18,115 bases of DNA from an uncultured Lewinella sp. (GTDB taxonomy: Bacteria; Bacteroidota; Bacteroidia; Chitinophagales; Saprospiraceae): positions 1-18,115 of the forward strand of contig CALIGP010000234.1 of the NCBI GenBank assembly GCA_938021455.1, read 5' to 3'. A program made the position numbers and the translations under genes. Numbering within the stretch: the first letter of the stretch is position 1; each line of letters opens with the position of its first letter. Below the pieces are notes generated by a model. It did no database searches and was not told the DNA's origin. It saw nothing but the letters and a program-made list of their open reading frames with translations. Shown piece by piece: positions 16,601 to 18,115 of this stretch.

Positions 16601-16711
16601 TCAGCAAAGGAAGAAATTATTGATGAGGAAGGCATTTTCTCGAAAGTTCACTTCTTGACGGAGACGCTCGCGGCGGTGTTGGCAAGACTGCGGGAGGACG
16701 AGGAACGCTAA
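13688..16711 (+). CDS. Soluble PAS hybrid histidine kinase with receiver and HPt domains
   Basis: This is a 1007-residue kinase with no transmembrane segment. In order: an N-terminal helical/coiled-coil region (1-120); three PAS domains (about 121-240, 250-370 and 380-495); a coiled coil; HisKA with MSHEIRTPLN (phospho-acceptor H525); HATPase_c with LLDNAIKF (N642), DTGIGM and FGGTGLGM; a receiver domain with LMDVQMP (D813); and a C-terminal HPt domain with AHRIKP (H948). This is a full His-Asp-His phosphorelay whose final acceptor would be a receiver on another protein: the NtrC-type activator encoded upstream in the same operon, the single-domain receiver encoded downstream, or both. Sensing is cytoplasmic, through PAS ligands and/or the adjacent FIST protein. 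A 9-bp hairpin spans its stop codon. Confidence 0.93.
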   Translation: MYHKLLQKQIRKYLPDDLVDQESCKAFLESINNSYESFERDRELMEHAFTISEKEFGEVNDELNALANQRLLTLKQLNETISSLLGSDQPVDEVGNLVALSEKIKAQVNINKLTEEELSRNITLFKTLLANLQSGILVENENREILFTNELFCSIFNMGDDPDLLVGKDCTESANHCKDLFQAPEAFVGGINTLLRNRKAVYNEMVETKEGRILERDFIPIYVDQVYKGHFWKYTDVTEKVHFQESLQESEERNRLVMNSSLDAIVISDEEGNVEYWNPHAEKLFGWTQEEAMGQTMSLLFIPEHMRSAHDDGMNRYLTSGESRVLNKELELTAVNKAGDEFPIELIIVTYQQNGKHYFCGFMKDISSRKKSENLLKAQEEKYRNIITNMNLGLLEVDTEENILFANQSFCEISGYPVEELVGDKTSLFLLSEKEVSVLQQKHQLRTRGVSDSYEIAVRNKNGEVRWWFISGAPNYNDEGELVGSIGIHLDITKQKELESDLAIAKNRAEEASVAKEAFLANMSHEIRTPLNAIIGMIRELSREELSPKQQTYLSHTDTAARHLLSIVNNILDISKIEAGELKLDEHNFSLQALIANISSILHFKASKKDIELVSRLSENVWPAFSGDSARIRQVLLNLLDNAIKFTMEGSVHLDIEVLGEEEDSQLIGITITDTGIGMDADYLDQLFSKFSQAEKSTSRRFGGTGLGMSITKEIIKLMGGDIVVESTKGKGTQFQIKVQLSKGDINNLSDRTQDSEHLLQGAHVLLVEDNVMNRFIANKSLSHFGCTTDEAENGLVALELLKVKKYDLILMDVQMPKLDGVETTKIIRNDLKLDLPIIAVTANAFKKDIDLYLSIGMNDYVTKPFEEKELFNTIAKQLQWNMSPTSSAATIIDDGYDLSQLVELSRGDEEFVKNMVEIFLEHTPPALDEMLKGMADNDFTTVAKVAHRIKPSIESMGISQLDGVARDIELSAKEEIIDEEGIFSKVHFLTETLAAVLARLREDEER

Positions 16712-16727
16712 TGTTTTGATTAGCGTT
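16704..16727 (+). terminator. Hairpin across the stop codon of the hybrid kinase gene
   Basis: AACGCTAAT-GTTTTG-ATTAGCGTT is a perfect 9-bp stem that includes the TAA stop in its left arm. Only TTTAA follows, so it is a weak intrinsic terminator at best. It lies between the regulatory operon and the sigma-54 promoter of the next block. Confidence 0.4.
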
Positions 16728-16742
16728 TAAGGTCTTGAGAAA

Positions 16743-16757
16743 TTCCAGTAATTGGAA
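16743..16757. promoter_or_regulatory. TTCCA-N5-TGGAA dyad, site 3 (candidate enhancer for the sigma-54 activator)
   Basis: TTCCAGTAATTGGAA (with A and T flanks extending the symmetry to ATTCCA/TGGAAT) has its 3' end 74 bases before the -24 element of the predicted sigma-54 promoter, a normal distance for an upstream activating sequence. It is the same pattern as sites 1 and 2. Confidence 0.55.
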
Positions 16758-16830
16758 TGTCTTCCCGTTTTTAGAATGGTTTATATAAAATAATTTATGT
16801 AAATATCTAATTTTAAGGTTATTAGATTCC

Positions 16831-16846
16831 TGGCATTCGTTTGGCA
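16831..16846 (+). promoter_or_regulatory. Sigma-54 (RpoN) -24/-12 promoter
   Basis: TGGCATTCGTTTGGCA matches the consensus TGGCACG-N4-TTGCA with the invariant GG (16832-16833) and GC (16844-16845) at the required 12-base offset; mismatches are at the sixth, seventh and thirteenth positions. Transcription would begin near 16857, about 13 bases before the ATG at 16870. The neighbouring operon codes for an RpoN-dependent activator. Confidence 0.65.
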
Positions 16847-16869
16847 CTACTTAAGGCAAACGATACGAC

Positions 16870-17301
16870 ATGACCAGTATAAAAAATGCCACCACCTTCA
16901 TCGTAGACGATGACCATTTTGTAGGGATGCTGTACAAGAAGCAGCTTAGCAACATGGGCTTCAGCAATCTACACCACTTTCTTAGTGGTGTAGATTGCCT
17001 CGATAACCTTCACCTAAATCCTGAGGTTGTTTTGCTCGATCACGAGATGACTGAGGTGAACGGCTTCGAAGTGCTGAAAAAAATCAAGCGGTCCAATCCT
17101 GATACAGCGGTCATAATGGTCTCTGGTCAGGAAGATATGACAACGGCGGTAAATGCGCTTAAGTACGGTGCTTTTGATTACATCATAAAAGACGGTACGG
17201 AAACGATCAGGATCTCGGATGCATTGGATCGGCTGACTAAGCTAAAAGCTCTGCGCCCCGCACCGAAAACACTTTTCCAGAAGCTGATTTCCCGCAGCTA
17301 A
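16870..17301 (+). CDS. Single-domain response regulator (receiver only)
   Basis: This is a 143-residue CheY-like receiver with no output domain: acidic pocket D13-D15, phospho-acceptor D57 in VVLLDHEM, S85 in VSGQED and K107 in YIIKD. Its SGQEDMTTAV segment closely resembles SGQEDITTAV of the NtrC-type activator encoded upstream, so the two receivers are probably related by duplication and may share the same kinase/HPt donor. It is the first gene after the predicted sigma-54 promoter and is followed 19 bases later by the wza-like gene, so it may adjust export or act as a phosphate sink; that role is inference. A perfect 15-bp stem lies within its coding sequence (16964-16998). Confidence 0.88.
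   Translation: MTSIKNATTFIVDDDHFVGMLYKKQLSNMGFSNLHHFLSGVDCLDNLHLNPEVVLLDHEMTEVNGFEVLKKIKRSNPDTAVIMVSGQEDMTTAVNALKYGAFDYIIKDGTETIRISDALDRLTKLKALRPAPKTLFQKLISRS
16964..16998 (+). repeat. Perfect 14-15 bp inverted repeat inside the response-regulator gene
   Basis: GCAATCTACACCAC (16964-16977) and GTGGTGTAGATTGC (16985-16998) are exact reverse complements around TTTCTTA; the closing T-A pair extends the stem to 15 bp with a 5-base loop. It covers the codons for roughly residues 32-43 of the receiver. No T-run follows, so it is not an ordinary terminator. Confidence 0.8.
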
Positions 17302-17320
17302 AAAGATAAACCACTCTCTC

Positions 17321-18073
17321 GTGAAATATTTACCACTACTCTTCCTGCTGATCACCGTTACGTTACTGCAATCTTGCCATACGCAGAATGTATTTGTAAA
17401 AGCTGCCCGTACCGAAAAAGAAGCCCTTTCAGCAGAAGAAAGTCGCATCTACTTCAATGATGACTACGAGTATACTATTCGGGTCGATGATAAAATTAGC
17501 ATCAGCGTTTGGGGCCATGATGATCTGAGTGTAGGCTCTACCTATGGCATTTATAACTCGAATGAGGTATACGGAAAATGGCTGATGGTCGACACTGATG
17601 GCACCATCGAGGTGCCTCGCTTTGGCATGATGCAGGTAGAAGGTCTGACGCTCCCTGAATTGAAAGGTAACCTGAAAGATTCTCTCAGCCAGATATTGAA
17701 AAATCCAGTTGTGGACGTCAAGGTGCTTAACCGTGAAATATCTCTTGTGGGAGAATTCAGAGACCCGGCCACCGTGCTGGTCGATAAGGAGAAGAATTAC
17801 CTCCTGGACATGATTGCTCAGGTAGGGGGATTTGATCAGTACGCTAATCTAAAGTATATCAAAGTCTTCCGCCAGTCAGGAGAAGATACCCACATCCTTA
17901 CCATTGATCTCACAACGAAAGGTGACTATCGCTTTAAGAATATTCCGCTCTACCCCGGTGATATTGTTATCGCTCCTTCCCGCGGTTACAAAGAGTTTGA
18001 CCGGAGAATTTCGGTGATCATCCCCTTTACGTCGGCTCTTACCTCTGCTGCCATCTTCAAGAGCGCTTTTTAA
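17321..18073 (+). CDS. Wza-like polysaccharide export outer-membrane lipoprotein
   Basis: This is a 250-residue protein starting at GTG 17321. It has a lipoprotein signal peptide ending in LLQSC (lipidated C19), a Poly_export domain beginning with YTIRVDDKISISVWGHDDLS (about 44-63) and continuing through VDTDGTIEVPRFGMMQVEGLTL, and an SLBB-type beta-grasp segment (ISLVGEFRDPATVLVDKE, about 144-161, to IAQVGGF). The C-terminus is hydrophobic (VIIPFTSALTSAAIF), as in Bacteroidota members of this family. It forms the outer-membrane channel for capsule or EPS export, working with a Wzc-type co-polymerase that is probably encoded next. It lies 19 bases after the response-regulator stop and is likely in the same sigma-54-controlled transcript. 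Confidence 0.9.
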   Translation: MKYLPLLFLLITVTLLQSCHTQNVFVKAARTEKEALSAEESRIYFNDDYEYTIRVDDKISISVWGHDDLSVGSTYGIYNSNEVYGKWLMVDTDGTIEVPRFGMMQVEGLTLPELKGNLKDSLSQILKNPVVDVKVLNREISLVGEFRDPATVLVDKEKNYLLDMIAQVGGFDQYANLKYIKVFRQSGEDTHILTIDLTTKGDYRFKNIPLYPGDIVIAPSRGYKEFDRRISVIIPFTSALTSAAIFKSAF

Positions 18074-18083
18074 CTCAGCTATC

Positions 18084-18115
18084 ATGAACGAGCAACTCAG
18101 CATCCTCCGACCTTA
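18084..18115 (+). CDS. Start of a downstream gene, truncated by window edge
   Basis: An ATG at 18084, 10 bases after the wza-like stop, opens MNEQLSILRP and runs off the window. Its position directly after a Wza-like gene suggests a Wzc/GumC-type chain-length and export co-polymerase, but ten residues cannot show that. Confidence 0.4.
   Translation, partial: MNEQLSILRP

Noticed and set aside
16841..16858. A second sigma-54 promoter, TTGGCACTACTTAAGGCA
   Set aside because: Its GG-to-GC spacing is one base too long; the overlapping element at 16831-16846 has the correct spacing.

Overview
The window looks like a Bacteroidota chromosome, probably a marine or Saprospiria/Lewinella-like lineage. 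The evidence is a type IX secretion (T9SS) C-terminal sorting domain on a secreted alginate-lyase-like protein, weak or absent Shine-Dalgarno sequences, roughly balanced base composition, and a hybrid kinase / FIST / sigma-54 activator style of regulation. The taxonomic call is inference; no rRNA or tRNA gene is visible.

Layout. (1) Bases 1-1366: the end of a two-gene RloA/RloB (AbiL-like) module, a 5'-truncated AAA ATPase joined by a one-base overlap to a Toprim-like RloB protein; probably anti-phage. (2) Bases 1367-1607: convergent intergenic region with a GC-rich repeat and a probable minus-strand terminator. (3) Bases 1608-3524, minus strand: a secreted PL7 alginate-lyase-like protein with FN3, ricin-type lectin and T9SS domains; upstream (3698-3730) lies a tandem operator of the GntR/uronate-regulator type. 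(4) Bases 4145-10834, plus strand: an exopolysaccharide (EPS) or capsule cluster, namely a three-domain fusion (aminoglycoside-phosphotransferase-like kinase + nucleotidyltransferase-like + thymidylate-kinase-like), a hexapeptide acyltransferase, two GT4 glycosyltransferases and, after a 95-base gap, a DUF1972-type glycosyltransferase. (5) Bases 11116-16711: a regulatory operon coding for an NtrC-type sigma-54 activator, a FIST sensor protein and a 1007-residue PAS hybrid histidine kinase with receiver and HPt domains. (6) Bases 16870-18115: a single-domain response regulator, a Wza-like outer-membrane export lipoprotein and the first codons of another gene, probably the export co-polymerase.

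How it may work together. The most striking non-coding signal is a dyad, TTCCA-N5-TGGAA. I found it three times, each about 100 bases before the start of a transcription block of the EPS locus (the fusion kinase, the DUF1972 glycosyltransferase and the response regulator/wza block). The third copy is followed by a good sigma-54 -24/-12 promoter (TGGCATTCGTTTGGCA) 24 bases before the start codon. The simplest reading is that FIST senses a small ligand, the hybrid kinase relays phosphate to the NtrC-type activator, and the activator binds these dyads to switch on EPS synthesis and export through RpoN. The sequences are seen directly; the regulatory circuit is inference.

A second non-coding signal is a family of five 18-bp GC-rich repeats (TGCACC-Y-GCG-K-C-N-GCGCC) confined to three intergenic gaps, two pairs of which are inverted. 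A perfect 15-bp stem also sits inside the response-regulator gene.
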